NCBI GenBank assembly: GCA_009746045.1
Contig: RPFO01000022.1
Span: 4,384,202-4,418,201, forward strand
Direction of reading: 5' to 3'
From: Mesostigma viride
Lineage: Eukaryota > Streptophyta > Mesostigmatophyceae > Mesostigmatales > Mesostigmataceae
DNA: 34,000 nucleotides
The notes beneath the pieces were generated by a model. It worked only from the letters and a program-made list of their open reading frames with translations. It was not told the DNA's origin and made no database searches. The position numbers and the translations under genes are program-made. Positions 1 through 7,912 of the stretch are shown here, piece after piece (positions within the stretch are counted from its first letter, which is position 1; every line of letters begins with the position of its first letter).

Positions 1-332
1 GTATGCGTGGCAAGGCGGCCTGGGAGCGGGTGTTCCCTTACGATTATGCCCAGTTCAGCCGGGTTTGGCATCAGGCCACGCAAGCTTTGGGGGTCGACAC
101 GGTGTTTACCATTCACGGGCTGCGGCATGGGGGGGCTACCTATGATTTTTTGCGGCAGCGCAGCATGGCTGATATTCAGCATCGGGGTCGCTGGCGCAGC
201 AGCAAAACTGTCGCCCACTATGTGGGATTGCACCGGAGCTTGGCCCTCACCCTTCCTGACGCCCTGGTTCGGGCTATCGCCGCCTGCCCCCCGCGCATTT
301 GGCGGAGCGTCTTTTCTCTGCCTTCCTCTTAA
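1..332 (+). CDS. Tyrosine recombinase/integrase, C-terminal part (partial)
   Basis: This is the C-terminal catalytic half of a tyrosine recombinase; the gene starts before the window and ends at TAA 330-332. Numbering from the first in-window Met (position 3), the motif H-G-L-R-H-G-G-A-T gives the conserved H38-x2-R41 pair. H60 lies in HRGRW, and Y73 in VAHYVGL is in the place of the nucleophilic tyrosine. The order R, H-x-x-R, H/W, Y matches the phage-integrase family. In YR retrotransposons this enzyme integrates a circular cDNA by site-specific recombination, without staggered target duplication. The flanking split direct repeats support a DIRS/PAT-type element over a Crypton. Confidence 0.75.
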   Translation, partial: MRGKAAWERVFPYDYAQFSRVWHQATQALGVDTVFTIHGLRHGGATYDFLRQRSMADIQHRGRWRSSKTVAHYVGLHRSLALTLPDALVRAIAACPPRIWRSVFSLPSS

Positions 333-408
333 GTTCCCTTCATTCTTGTCTTATGCGTCCACCGGTTTTTGTTTTGCCCCTGGCTTGGGTCGCCAGGGAG
401 GGATGTAA

Positions 409-542
409 GGGTAAGGCTAGCCTTTTTGGACATAAAGTGTTCCCATGGGTAAGGATGGCCAGTTGAGGGCCACTTCCCGATGTGCTCTACTTATTGTTTT
501 AATAAAGAGTCTGGTTACCCTGGAGTTCCACGGTTAATAGAA
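409..542 (+). repeat. Split direct repeat, copy B1
   Basis: This 134-bp block matches 954-1087 base for base by eye (offset 545). It contains a polyadenylation signal AATAAA at 501-506, so it may also carry the element's 3' transcript end. It lies 76 bp after the recombinase stop. Confidence 0.85.
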
Positions 543-953
543 TCGGGGTTCTCTGAACATAGTTTCTTTATAGTGATACGGAAGGGGAGCCGCTGATGCT
601 AGGTGAAATAGAGCTGGGTGATGTGATCGTAATAAGGTTGATTAGGCTTCTAGTGTACGAGTATTACGGATGATATGGCCTAATTGTTGCGGCCCATACC
701 TTGACGGTGTGCTGAGTACCTTGACGACGGATTTTTGCGTCTAGGTTCTCCTAGCAGATCTGTGATTGCGGACGGGTTTGCAACAGCAATATCTGAAGTA
801 AAACTTGACGGCTAAAACTGTTTAGAGGCCGTTGCCGGATCTGGCCGTTGGTAGAGAGCCGTTGGCCTTGAAACACGATAAAAGCTTGCTCACCTAGCTC
901 ATGGCGGTCTCTTTTGTTTTCCCACCCGCCCTCCCTGTGTGTTGCCTGTTTGG
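543..953 (+). other. Putative A2 block of the YR element, non-coding
   Basis: This is the unique sequence between the two copies of the 134-bp repeat. No convincing gene was seen on either strand. In a PAT-like element this block should be a duplicate of the element's extreme 5' end (A1), which is outside the window. Confidence 0.5.
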
Positions 954-1087
954 GGGTAAGGCTAGCCTTTTTGGACATAAAGTGTTCCCATGGGTAAGGA
1001 TGGCCAGTTGAGGGCCACTTCCCGATGTGCTCTACTTATTGTTTTAATAAAGAGTCTGGTTACCCTGGAGTTCCACGGTTAATAGAA
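954..1087 (+). repeat. Split direct repeat, copy B2 (element 3' terminus)
   Basis: Second copy of the 134-bp block, with AATAAA at 1046-1051. Its last matching base is 1087; base 1088 begins the repeat of the neighbouring LTR element. Confidence 0.85.
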
Positions 1088-1089
1088 AT

Positions 1090-1584
1090 TGCTTTTCTGG
1101 ATTGATTGACTTTGTATTAAAAATGATAAAAAGACTACTGTGCTTCGTCCATAGCCAGCACCTTATCGGATGAGTGGATATTGCTGCAGGTAACACCGCC
1201 GTCACCTATGATTGGTGCTCGGCTAGAATCACAGGTTAACTTTATATTTTATAACTGACATGTAGTCAACACTTAACAAGTGTCAAATGTTGGCTACTGC
1301 CGACCCATAGAAATTATAGTGTAATATATATGTGAGGCAGAATTATTGACGCCTGGCCTATAGGGCCCGTGCGTATAATATCATATAATATCGTAAATAC
1401 TCAAACACTTATAACTTTTTACCTGGACCTCCGATTGAGGTGGTTCCAGTTGCAGAGTTGTAGTAGTAAATATATAGCTCTACGCGCCAGAAATCATATT
1501 TATGACTGAACACAGACTACCCGAACTTTACTCAGCACTGCAAGTGCTGGGCTTGTTGGGCTTAGATGGGGCATATTCTTAACA
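1090..1584 (-). repeat. 3' LTR of the gag-only element
   Basis: Direct repeat of 3482-3976, with no difference found by eye; the identity itself starts at 1088/3480. On the plus strand it begins TGCTTTTC and ends TTAACA, so the minus-strand LTR starts TGTTAAG and ends AAAAGCA, the canonical TG...CA. Confidence 0.9.
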
Positions 1585-2262
1585 TACCCCTTGCACCAAT
1601 AGCCATGATCAAGCTCAATGTACTTATTCTCCCTAGGACTAGTATAACAAACAGGTGAGGGTAGTCGGGTATAGTCAAATAACCCCAAACTCTCCCCCCC
1701 TTACCCGGCTAACCGGGACTGCTCAAAGGAGATGAAGATAGACTGAACTGAATTAAGAAAAGCCACCTGGCCCCCGGGTGTCCCTGGGAGTGCGCTGAGG
1801 TGTAGGACACATTGGCTGATGCTAGAAGGCCACCTGGCCCCCAGGTGTCCCTGGGAGTGCGCCTAGGTGTAAAGAAAGAAGAGCCTGGAAGGAAATATAG
1901 TACTGCGAAGCTGTTGCTGTTGCTGGGAAAATGCTGGGACCCTTGAAAGACATCCGGTGGCCCCCAGGTGTCCCTGGGAGTGCGCCACAGGGGGAAAGAA
2001 CACAGGTTGACTGGTTGATGCTGGTACTGCAGTACTGGTCACTGCTGGCTGCTGGCATGGAGACCTGTCGCCTGTCACGTCTGGCAGGGCGGGCTACTAG
2101 CCGCTAGCGATGCAGGAGGGCCAGGGGACGGGTTGGGGGGGCTGGCTGCTGTCGCCTGCTGCAGTGCAGGTTGAAAAGCTCCAGGGCCCACGTCTGGTGC
2201 TAGCTGGGCCCAGCTGGCTGCTACCCCTTGTTCCCGGTCCCGGGGGGAGCTGGATAAGGCGT
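1585..2262 (-). other. 3' non-coding region of the gag-only element
   Basis: There is no supported gene here between gag and the 3' LTR. The stretch holds a polypurine tract next to the LTR and a second G-rich run near 1690-1700 (read on the minus strand). Three dispersed copies of a 30-34-bp repeat occupy its middle. Confidence 0.6.
1762..1985. repeat. Three dispersed copies of a ~30-34-bp repeat
   Basis: Copies lie at 1762-1795, 1829-1862 and 1956-1985. Each carries GGCCCCC(A/G)GGTGTCCCTGGG followed by AGTGCGC. The core CCCAGG-TGTC-CCTGGG is an interrupted palindrome able to form a short hairpin. The copies are separated by unrelated sequence, so this is not a simple tandem array. Confidence 0.8.
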
Positions 2263-3153
2263 TTAGAAGCAGAAACCGGGGGGGAAGTCGGGGGCCTCCT
2301 GGGAGGGCGCCGGGGTGTCGGTGGTGTGGTGGACGGCGGGCCCGCCGGTGTTGCCGCGAGTGTTGCGCAGGTGGGGATACTTCCACCAGCAGGTCGGCTC
2401 CTGGTGGGAGGTGCGACCGCAGTGGGTGCAGCTGGGCCGCTGGGCCCCGCCATTGTGACCGCCACGCCCCCTGCCACGGCCGGTTCCACGGCCACCGCGT
2501 CCAGAGTGGGAGGTATGATACACCCCGGTGGCCTCCGCGGAATCTTTGTCACCGTGCACGAGGTCCCATGCCTTAAGAAGTGCCGCCTTAGTTTCCTGTA
2601 GGGTGATACCGTCCCCGAGGTTTAATTGTGCAAGGGACGGAAGCAAATCCTCGGTCACGCCGGCGAGCAGATTCTCGGCCAGATCCTCGGGTGCCATTTT
2701 GGTGCCGGTGGCAATCAGGTCGTTATAAGTTAATTCCCCGTCGGTTATATACTGCCGCATTGTGACGCCGTGTTCCAGCTTCATTCGATTGAGCTTGCGG
2801 CGTAGTGCTCGCCGGTTGCTCATCTGCAGTTTGAGATGCTCATATTCTTCACAGATGCGATGATATGCCACGCTGCCAGTTTTCTGAGTAACACTGTTTG
2901 CCACTTTGAGTGCCGGGCCAATGAGGCACTGACAAAGGGCCGCAAAAAGAATCAGGTCGCGTTCCTCATTGACCTCGGTGCCAAGCAGGACAGACAGCAT
3001 CCCGAATGCTGTCACTACGGCCAGAAAAGGAATCTTCGTGTTATCCCACTTTACTGGGTCGAGGCCGTCGAACTGTGTAATATTTTTGCAGGCCTGTAAG
3101 ATGTTGAGATCTTTCGTCGCTTTCGTAGCTGCTGCTGTCGCGGCTGCGGACAT
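2263..3153 (-). CDS. Gag polyprotein of the LTR element (296 aa)
   Basis: This is a Gag-type protein that would form the particle packaging the element's RNA. The first ~190 residues (starting MSAAATAAATKATKD) read like the UBN2/DUF4219-type Gag of Copia elements, with a W-x-x-x-K segment and long helices. A Gly/Arg-rich RGRGRG stretch follows near residue 220. One zinc knuckle spans residues 242-255 with C-x2-C-x4-H-x4-C. The tail is proline-rich and ends without any protease. The length suits Gag alone. The start is the first ATG of the open frame, 326 bp after the LTR. The frame is intact, in line with identical LTRs. Confidence 0.8.
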   Translation of the reverse strand: MSAAATAAATKATKDLNILQACKNITQFDGLDPVKWDNTKIPFLAVVTAFGMLSVLLGTEVNEERDLILFAALCQCLIGPALKVANSVTQKTGSVAYHRICEEYEHLKLQMSNRRALRRKLNRMKLEHGVTMRQYITDGELTYNDLIATGTKMAPEDLAENLLAGVTEDLLPSLAQLNLGDGITLQETKAALLKAWDLVHGDKDSAEATGVYHTSHSGRGGRGTGRGRGRGGHNGGAQRPSCTHCGRTSHQEPTCWWKYPHLRNTRGNTGGPAVHHTTDTPAPSQEAPDFPPGFCF

Positions 3154-3481
3154 GATTGTCTCGGCAAGGTTAAAATCTGGTCACAACCGAGAAAACCGGA
3201 GACGCTCAATCCGTAATGGTAAAGATTAATATTAATATGCGACGATGGTTGAGAACAGCGAATACGAGATAGAGACGATCGTCCAAATATCGGAGTTCTT
3301 GAATTTCGATACAGGGAAGCCCTTCAAGGATATGCACGACTGGCATAAAGTGCCGTCGGATTCAGGGAGTCAATTTGCCCGATAAATGGGACCAGTTGTA
3401 GCAATTTAGTTGGCCACCCCGCTCGATACCATGTCAGAATTCTAGGACAGGTGGCAAGGCTGTGAAAGGTCGTATTAATAT
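3154..3481 (-). other. 5' leader of the gag-only element
   Basis: Non-coding sequence between the 5' LTR and the gag start. The bases next to the LTR (minus strand ATATTAATACGACC) do not show the usual TGG-starting primer-binding site. Nothing else is recognisable. Confidence 0.5.
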
Positions 3482-3976
3482 TGCTTTTCTGGATTGATTG
3501 ACTTTGTATTAAAAATGATAAAAAGACTACTGTGCTTCGTCCATAGCCAGCACCTTATCGGATGAGTGGATATTGCTGCAGGTAACACCGCCGTCACCTA
3601 TGATTGGTGCTCGGCTAGAATCACAGGTTAACTTTATATTTTATAACTGACATGTAGTCAACACTTAACAAGTGTCAAATGTTGGCTACTGCCGACCCAT
3701 AGAAATTATAGTGTAATATATATGTGAGGCAGAATTATTGACGCCTGGCCTATAGGGCCCGTGCGTATAATATCATATAATATCGTAAATACTCAAACAC
3801 TTATAACTTTTTACCTGGACCTCCGATTGAGGTGGTTCCAGTTGCAGAGTTGTAGTAGTAAATATATAGCTCTACGCGCCAGAAATCATATTTATGACTG
3901 AACACAGACTACCCGAACTTTACTCAGCACTGCAAGTGCTGGGCTTGTTGGGCTTAGATGGGGCATATTCTTAACA
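3482..3976 (-). repeat. 5' LTR of the gag-only element
   Basis: Direct repeat of 1090-1584 with the same TG...CA ends on the minus strand. It abuts base 3977, which is inside exon 3 of CACTA tnp2 copy B. Comparison with copy A (7812-8002) shows that the exon should continue leftwards at this point, so this LTR cuts the exon. Confidence 0.9.
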
Positions 3977-4076
3977 GAGAGAGTGGCGAAGAACGGTGTC
4001 CGGACAATAAACATTAAAAAAAACTCTCGACATCCACCATGTCAACTCACGTCGGAGGAGAAAGCGGCCACCCGTG

Positions 4077-4468
4077 GTATGTCTGTCGATGTGTATATGC
4101 TTTTTTATTGGAATTGGTTTGGATGTTGTTTGTTGGTATTTTATATAAAGTGTTTCATGTTGTCATCTGCCAAGATTGCTAGTAATTGCTGTGTTGGTCC
4201 ATAGATCCCATGACGTAGTCCACTGTCATTAGAGATTTCTGTGTACCACATCAAACCAAGTGCCCTTGTTAGGGTAAACATGTTGCTTGTAAGACTTCCT
4301 TTCATTTTTTCAATAACTATTTATGGGGTTAGTGTCAGGATTTGCCGGAGCATTTGGGCTGACAGTGTTTGGCCACTCTGAGAATTCGCCTCTGACATAA
4401 TTTTCTTATCAAATTGTCAATGTGATCGTTTACATCTGAGTATCATACCATGTTTTTGTTGAATGCAG
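4077..4468 (+). other. Intron of tnp2 copy B
   Basis: A 392-bp GT-AG intron with donor GTATGT and acceptor TTGAATGCAG. Splicing keeps the frame between the VAKNGVRTINIKK exon and the DUF4218 exon. Copy A keeps the same donor, but there the CACTA B insertion removed the rest of the intron. Confidence 0.7.
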
Positions 4469-4833
4469 AGGTGGAAAAGGCGTTCGAGCGCCTCCCGGAC
4501 TATGTGCCTGGGCGATACCACGGACTAGCCGCTGACGGGAAAAGCGATGAGACGATGAAAACAAGTGACAAAAACAAGCACATGTGCTTGTTGTTGCCGG
4601 TCGTGTTGCGCAATCGTTTGCATCCGGATGCCCGCGCGGCATTTGTCCAGCTGTCTGTGGCCTTTCATTGTGTATTTTCAGCAAGGTGCCTCACTCAATC
4701 GCAGTTAGTCGAAGTGGGCGAAATGATGGTGCGTGCGGTGGTAGCACTAGAGTGTGTTATGCCAGCGTCAGAAATGTCAAGATCAGTCCATGCTGCATCT
4801 CACTTGGCGGAACAGATCCGGTATGCTGGCCTT

Positions 4834-5022
4834 CTGCGGACACATTGGTAGAAACACACACAGCCGCTGCACCAAGCCGCTCGCGTGGCAAGCGCACTGC
4901 GGACACATTGGTAGAAACACACACAGCCGCTGCACCAAGCCGCTCGCGTGGCAAGCGCACTGCGGACACATTGGTAGAAACACACACAGCCGCTGCACCA
5001 AACCGCTCGCGTGGCAAGAGCA
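4834..5022 (+). repeat. 63-bp tandem repeat, three units (21-aa protein repeat)
   Basis: Units begin at 4834, 4897 and 4960 with a 63-bp period, which is 21 codons. In the downstream frame each encodes ADTLVETHTAAAPSRSRGKR with small changes in the last unit. The first unit overlaps the codons for the R-T-H-W that closes the DUF4218 region. The expansion therefore began exactly where the conserved domain stops. Confidence 0.9.
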
Positions 5023-5192
5023 TCGCTGGCAAGTCCATGGCAGCGGCTAGTGGCAGCGCATCAAGCCCTGATGACATAGCTAGTGATTTGTCGCTGAGCA
5101 GCAACGGTGAGGCATGCATTCCCACACAAAGGAGAAGTGAGAGGCAACGTGTGGTAGTAAATTATGCGGACTCTGACAGTGTTGCATACACT

Positions 5193-5202
5193 GATGAGGA
5201 GT
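5193..5202 (+). repeat. LINE target-site duplication, left copy
   Basis: GATGAGGAGT, identical to 7233-7242. The flanking bases differ (T/G before, T/G after), so the duplication is exactly 10 bp. Removing 5203-7242 joins the tnp2 frame to two or three more codons and then TGA. Confidence 0.85.
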
Positions 5203-5219
5203 TAATTAATTAATTAATA

Positions 5220-5609
5220 AGCACGTGACTGCGTCACGTGGGTGCCAATACAGAGTAAAGGAACCTTCAACCCTATATACACAGTGAGAAGGAGGGAGGG
5301 CGCCCTAGCTTCTCTCACTGCCGCAGGTGGGCAGGCCACAGAGCGCTCTCTCCACGGCATGGTGCCGGGGCGCAACACTGTGGGTGCAATACAACCAGTG
5401 CAATACCATAGGTAGGCTGACGCATAGCTTATGCTACAAATGTGAGGTGGGCTCAAGACGTCGGCTAATTAAGGCGCAAGCTGATGGCCACAAGGTGCCA
5501 GAGCTAATTGAAGGTACTATAACGCTGTGCGCTAATATCGTTTCAAGTGCTGTAATGCCTAAGCTATCCCATCATCGATTGCCCCATCTAGACAACTAGC
5601 TGGAGTGCT
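5220..5609 (-). other. 3' region of the half-LINE
   Basis: Non-coding. It ends (left side) with the palindrome GCACGTGAC-TGC-GTCACGTG at 5221-5240, next to the (TTAA)n tail. That hairpin could be a 3' recognition structure for a partner LINE's RT. On the plus strand a TATA-like CTATATAC lies at 5273-5280, probably fortuitous. Confidence 0.5.
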
Positions 5610-7064
5610 CTATCCCGGGGAAGCCCGGGGGGGCTTCCACAGTTTCTTGTTGACGTAGAGGTCCCCGCCCCGCCAGTACACTTGGGGCTTCTCGGGGTTG
5701 GTCTTGTGGCGGATGTAGTCGGGCCACTGATCGCGGCGTTGCTGCTGCTGGGCTGGCGTCAGGTCGTCGTCAAGCGACCAGGAGGTGTCCACCAGCTTCT
5801 TGCGGCGAGAGAGGAACCGAACTCGGGCTGTGATGTCGCTGAAGGTGAGGACCACTGGAGGGGGCCCAGCCTTGGCCCGTGGATGGGGCAGGCGGTAGGC
5901 GCCCTGCAGTATCGCACCTGGCAGCTGCATGCGCGCCAAGAGCTGTTTCTTCAGCTCGTCGAGAAGAGAGTCTGGGGTCTCCTCCGGCAGCATGTCGAAG
6001 CGCCTGAGGATGACCCGGCAGCGGCGACGGTCGCGGTCAGCGGCCTCGCGGCGCGTGTCTTCCAGCTCCTGGAGCTTGGTGGTGATGGCGGTCGTGGTAG
6101 AGGATGCCTGGCTCTTGAGCAGGTCCGCCCAGGAGGCGCGAGTCGAGGGGTCATCACTAGCCCTACCAGCAGGTTGGGCGGCGATGGTGGCCGTTCGCTC
6201 GGCGATCTCGGGGACCTGCGTGGCCAGGGCGTCTACCTTGGCGGCAACTGCCTCAAGTTTCACGGTGCCTTGGCCGACTCGGCCTTCCACCTGGTTAAGG
6301 CGGGTGGTCACAGTGGCTGTGGCCTCGGAAACTTTGGTGGCAATGTGCTCTTGCGTAGCAGTAAACTGAGGCTGGAGCTTAAGGGCGACTCTGGCTTCAA
6401 TGTTGTTGACCTTGGCCGAGAGAGTGTTGAGTGGGCCGTCAGGCGCGTTCAGGGCGGCGAGCTGCTCAGCCATCGGCGCCAGCTGCTCCGCCACTGCAGC
6501 TCGGATGGAGTCCGTGCTGGGGGAGGTGCTGCTCTGCGGGGATGCTGCAGCTGCTGTGGCTGCCCGTCTGCGCTCATGCAGGAGGCTCCTGAGGCCAGCG
6601 TAGCCAATCTGGGTGATGTCGTGGGCGTCGCAGCGCAGGTAGCTGCACATGATGACTGCCTTCAAGTACGCCTCCGGTTCTTGAAGCAGCCATTCCCAGG
6701 CGGGCTTGGTGACCTTGTCGCCAGGGGTAGGCAGGAAAAGTTCGTCATGGCGGGCCAGGAACTTGATAACATCGTCACATTGTTCCTTCGTGAGCGTAAA
6801 GATTTCCAAGATGCAAAAATCCCGCTGGCCGGCGCCGAAGCGGCGGACGTCCCATTTGGTATGGGAAGTTCGGGTTTTCTTGGGAATGGGCGACGAATTT
6901 GGCGTAGAGCACTGCGTCGAGGGAGGCAGACCGGGGGGGAGAGCTTCGATCAGCGCAAAAAGGTTGGCGTCCGCAGGAGTTGATGTCGCACGTGCTGCTG
7001 TCGACGGGAATGCCGACGACAGCTCAAAATGTTTGTCAAGGCTGCGTTTTGGTGGCATTTGCAA
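5610..7064 (-). CDS. LINE ORF1-like nucleic-acid-binding protein (484 aa)
   Basis: This is an RNA-binding, chaperone-type protein of L1-like LINEs that would coat the element's RNA. The first ~150 residues are of unknown fold. Residues ~195-345 are Ala/Thr/Glu-rich heptad sequence (NNIEARVALKL, NQVEGRV, KVDALATQV) predicted to be a coiled coil. Residues ~350-435 resemble the L1 ORF1p RRM (CRVILRRFDMLPEE...VVLTFSDITARVRFLSRRK). The end matches the L1 ORF1p C-terminal domain pattern (DDDLTPAQQQQR...YWRGGDLYVNKKLW). The start is the first ATG (7062-7064), and the frame is intact to TAG 5610. There is no CCHC knuckle. Confidence 0.8.
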   Translation of the reverse strand: MQMPPKRSLDKHFELSSAFPSTAARATSTPADANLFALIEALPPGLPPSTQCSTPNSSPIPKKTRTSHTKWDVRRFGAGQRDFCILEIFTLTKEQCDDVIKFLARHDELFLPTPGDKVTKPAWEWLLQEPEAYLKAVIMCSYLRCDAHDITQIGYAGLRSLLHERRRAATAAAASPQSSTSPSTDSIRAAVAEQLAPMAEQLAALNAPDGPLNTLSAKVNNIEARVALKLQPQFTATQEHIATKVSEATATVTTRLNQVEGRVGQGTVKLEAVAAKVDALATQVPEIAERTATIAAQPAGRASDDPSTRASWADLLKSQASSTTTAITTKLQELEDTRREAADRDRRRCRVILRRFDMLPEETPDSLLDELKKQLLARMQLPGAILQGAYRLPHPRAKAGPPPVVLTFSDITARVRFLSRRKKLVDTSWSLDDDLTPAQQQQRRDQWPDYIRHKTNPEKPQVYWRGGDLYVNKKLWKPPRASPG

Positions 7065-7098
7065 AATACTGCGTTACAGCCGTAACCGATTATACTAG

Positions 7099-7125
7099 CA
7101 GATGCGTCTTGAAAAGACGCATCTG
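7099..7125. other. Perfect 12-bp hairpin in the LINE 5' region
   Basis: CAGATGCGTCTT (7099-7110), loop GAA, then its exact reverse complement (7114-7125). It lies about 35 bp upstream of the ORF1 start on the minus strand, where it could affect translation or promoter function. Confidence 0.85.
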
Positions 7126-7232
7126 ATGCAAGTAGCCTGACTGAATTTGGGGCTCAGACGCAAAAGTTCTGAGCTCCGCCGTCAGCCATGTCCGCTCGTG
7201 GCTCGTAGCTGCAAAGGGGGTCTATAACTTTG

Positions 7233-7242
7233 GATGAGGAGT
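7233..7242 (+). repeat. LINE target-site duplication, right copy
   Basis: GATGAGGAGT, the second copy of 5193-5202. The following bases GGGATTGA supply the stop codon of tnp2 copy B once the LINE is removed. Confidence 0.85.
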
Positions 7243-7437
7243 GGGATTGATTATATTCCTGGTAATGATGGATTGATGTAACTTGTTGTGTGCTTGTCAC
7301 ACTATTATCTTTCTTTATTTCCAATGAACATGTGTGTCAACTGCATCATTTCTGCATCCACATATAATGCATAAGTTTCCTGTCTTCATGCACTTGAGAG
7401 TTCTCAAGTGTCATGCTCAGTGTCATGATTTTCCTGA
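7243..7437 (+). other. 3' untranslated region of CACTA B
   Basis: AT-rich sequence between the restored tnp2 stop (TGA 7248-7250) and the subterminal repeats. No gene was seen. Confidence 0.5.
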
Positions 7438-7797
7438 TTTTTTGTGCCATGCTAAGTGTCCTGATTTTCCTTTTTTTTTTTTTCTGATTCAGCGGGTTTT
7501 CTCAAGATGTTGAGATTTTTTGTGTTGTTCCGACATTTTTCTCAGGATCTCAGGATTTTCTCAGGATTCTCAGTGTTTCTCAATGTGTGGCGAGACGCAT
7601 CTCAGGCACTTCTCAAGATTCTCAGGAGAAAGTCCTGATATAATCTCAGGAATCCTGAGAAAAATCTCAAATTTTCTCAGGATTCTTAGGATTTCTTGAG
7701 AAAAAAATCAGGAAATCTCAGGAATCCTGAAAAAAAATCTCAGGAATCTTGAGAAAAATCTCAGAAAAAACTCAGGATCTGAGATTTTTCTCAGTAT
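7438..7797. repeat. CACTA subterminal repeat array (element B, 3' end)
   Basis: At least a dozen degenerate copies of CTCAGGA or CTCAAGA occur in both orientations, separated by A/T runs, for example TTTTCTCAGGATTCTCAG. Some are paired as CTCAGGA-A-TCCTGAG. CACTA elements typically carry such subterminal motifs as binding sites for an element-encoded protein. The same motif fills 32590-32950 at the end of element A. Confidence 0.8.
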
Positions 7798-7811
7798 CCG
7801 ACTTCCTAGTG
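7798..7811 (-). repeat. CACTA terminal inverted repeat, element B 3' end
   Basis: Reads CACTAGGAAGTCGG on the minus strand and is identical to the terminus at 32951-32964. It lies exactly at the point where homology between tnp2 copies A and B ends. That marks it as the true insertion boundary. Confidence 0.85.
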
Positions 7812-7912
7812 AATCTTGGCAGATGACAACATGAAACACTTTATATAAAATACCAACAAACAACATCCAAACCAATTCCAATAAAAAAGCATATACACAT
7901 CGACAGACATAC

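Larger units (their letters stand above)
1..1087 (+). mobile_element. Tyrosine-recombinase (DIRS/PAT-like) retrotransposon, 3' end
   Basis: The window opens inside a recombinase gene. After its stop come a 134-bp block (409-542), a 411-bp unique block (543-953) and an exact second copy of the 134-bp block (954-1087). This is the B1-A2-B2 arrangement of the split direct repeats known from PAT/Ngaro/Kangaroo-type YR retrotransposons. The matching A1 copy and the RT would lie left of the window. The element ends where the next element's LTR starts (1087/1088). Repeats and recombinase are seen directly; assignment to PAT-like rather than another YR group is inference. Confidence 0.7.
1088..3976 (-). 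mobile_element. Non-autonomous LTR retrotransposon (gag only)
   Basis: About 2.9 kb is bounded by two direct repeats of about 495 bp (1090-1584 and 3482-3976) and holds a single gag-like gene on the minus strand. No protease, integrase, RT or RNase H was found, so it would depend on enzymes from another element. A purine tract (AAGGGGTA on the minus strand, 1585-1592) adjoins the 3' LTR as expected for a PPT. No convincing tRNA-type PBS was found next to the 5' LTR. Left flank (GAAAT) and right flank (GAGAG) do not match, so no target duplication is visible. Confidence 0.8.
3977..5202 (+). pseudogene. CACTA transposase Tnp2, copy B, 3' exons (DUF4218 region)
   Basis: This is the C-terminal half of a Tnp2-type (CACTA/EnSpm) transposase, the enzyme that cuts and moves the element. 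Exon 3 (from 3977, truncated by the LTR, to 4076) encodes VAKNGVRTINIKK. It ends in the donor GTATGT at 4077. The intron runs to the acceptor TGCAG at 4468, and exon 4 starts at 4469. The splice joins in frame (phase 1). Exon 4 carries LPVVLRNRLHPDARAAF...HAASHLAEQIRYAGLLRTHW, which resembles the DUF4218 segment of Tnp2 proteins. A TAG follows at 4849-4851. The frame one step back continues with 21-aa repeats and an acidic tail to the LINE insertion at 5203. Loss of the 5' exons makes it a pseudogene. Confidence 0.75.
5203..7232 (-). mobile_element. ORF1-only LINE (half-LINE), complete
   Basis: A 2,030-bp insertion on the minus strand is flanked by the 10-bp target duplication GATGAGGAGT. On the minus strand it has a 168-bp 5' region (7232-7065) and one LINE ORF1-like gene (7064-5610). 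A 3' region of about 390 bp follows, ending in a (TTAA)n tail (5203-5219). No endonuclease/RT ORF2 is present, and its absence is not ordinary 5' truncation because the 5' end and ORF1 are retained. This resembles the known half-LINE (HAL1) idea, in which ORF1-only elements use another LINE's ORF2. Confidence 0.8.
3977..7811 (+). mobile_element. CACTA (EnSpm) transposon B, 3' part
   Basis: The plus-strand half element contains tnp2 exon 3 (cut at 3977), an intron, exon 4, the 3' untranslated part, a subterminal repeat array and the terminus CTAGTG at 7811. Its 14-bp end reads CACTAGGAAGTCGG on the minus strand. It sits inside CACTA A: sequence 7812-8002 is homologous to its own exon 3, and the homology stops exactly at the terminus. 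A LINE is nested at 5203-7232. The 5' half is missing, replaced by the gag-only LTR element. Confidence 0.8.

Noticed and set aside
1822-2078. Minus-strand frames with repeated LPGTPGG
   Set aside because: They are translations of the dispersed ~30-bp repeat in the non-coding 3' region.
2110-2601. Open frame of 163 codons on the plus strand
   Set aside because: Antisense to the Gag tail with its zinc knuckle; low-complexity Gly/Val translation.
5271-5285. TATA-like CTATATAC as a solo-LTR or promoter
   Set aside because: It lies within the 3' region of the half-LINE as defined by the target duplication, with no matching LTR partner.
5682-6983. 433-codon open frame on the plus strand
   Set aside because: It is the antisense shadow of the GC-rich LINE ORF1, which has clear coiled-coil and RRM patterns on the minus strand.
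7438-7797. Possible CRISPR-like or satellite array
   Set aside because: Units are short, degenerate and in both orientations, without constant spacers; a CACTA subterminal array explains it.
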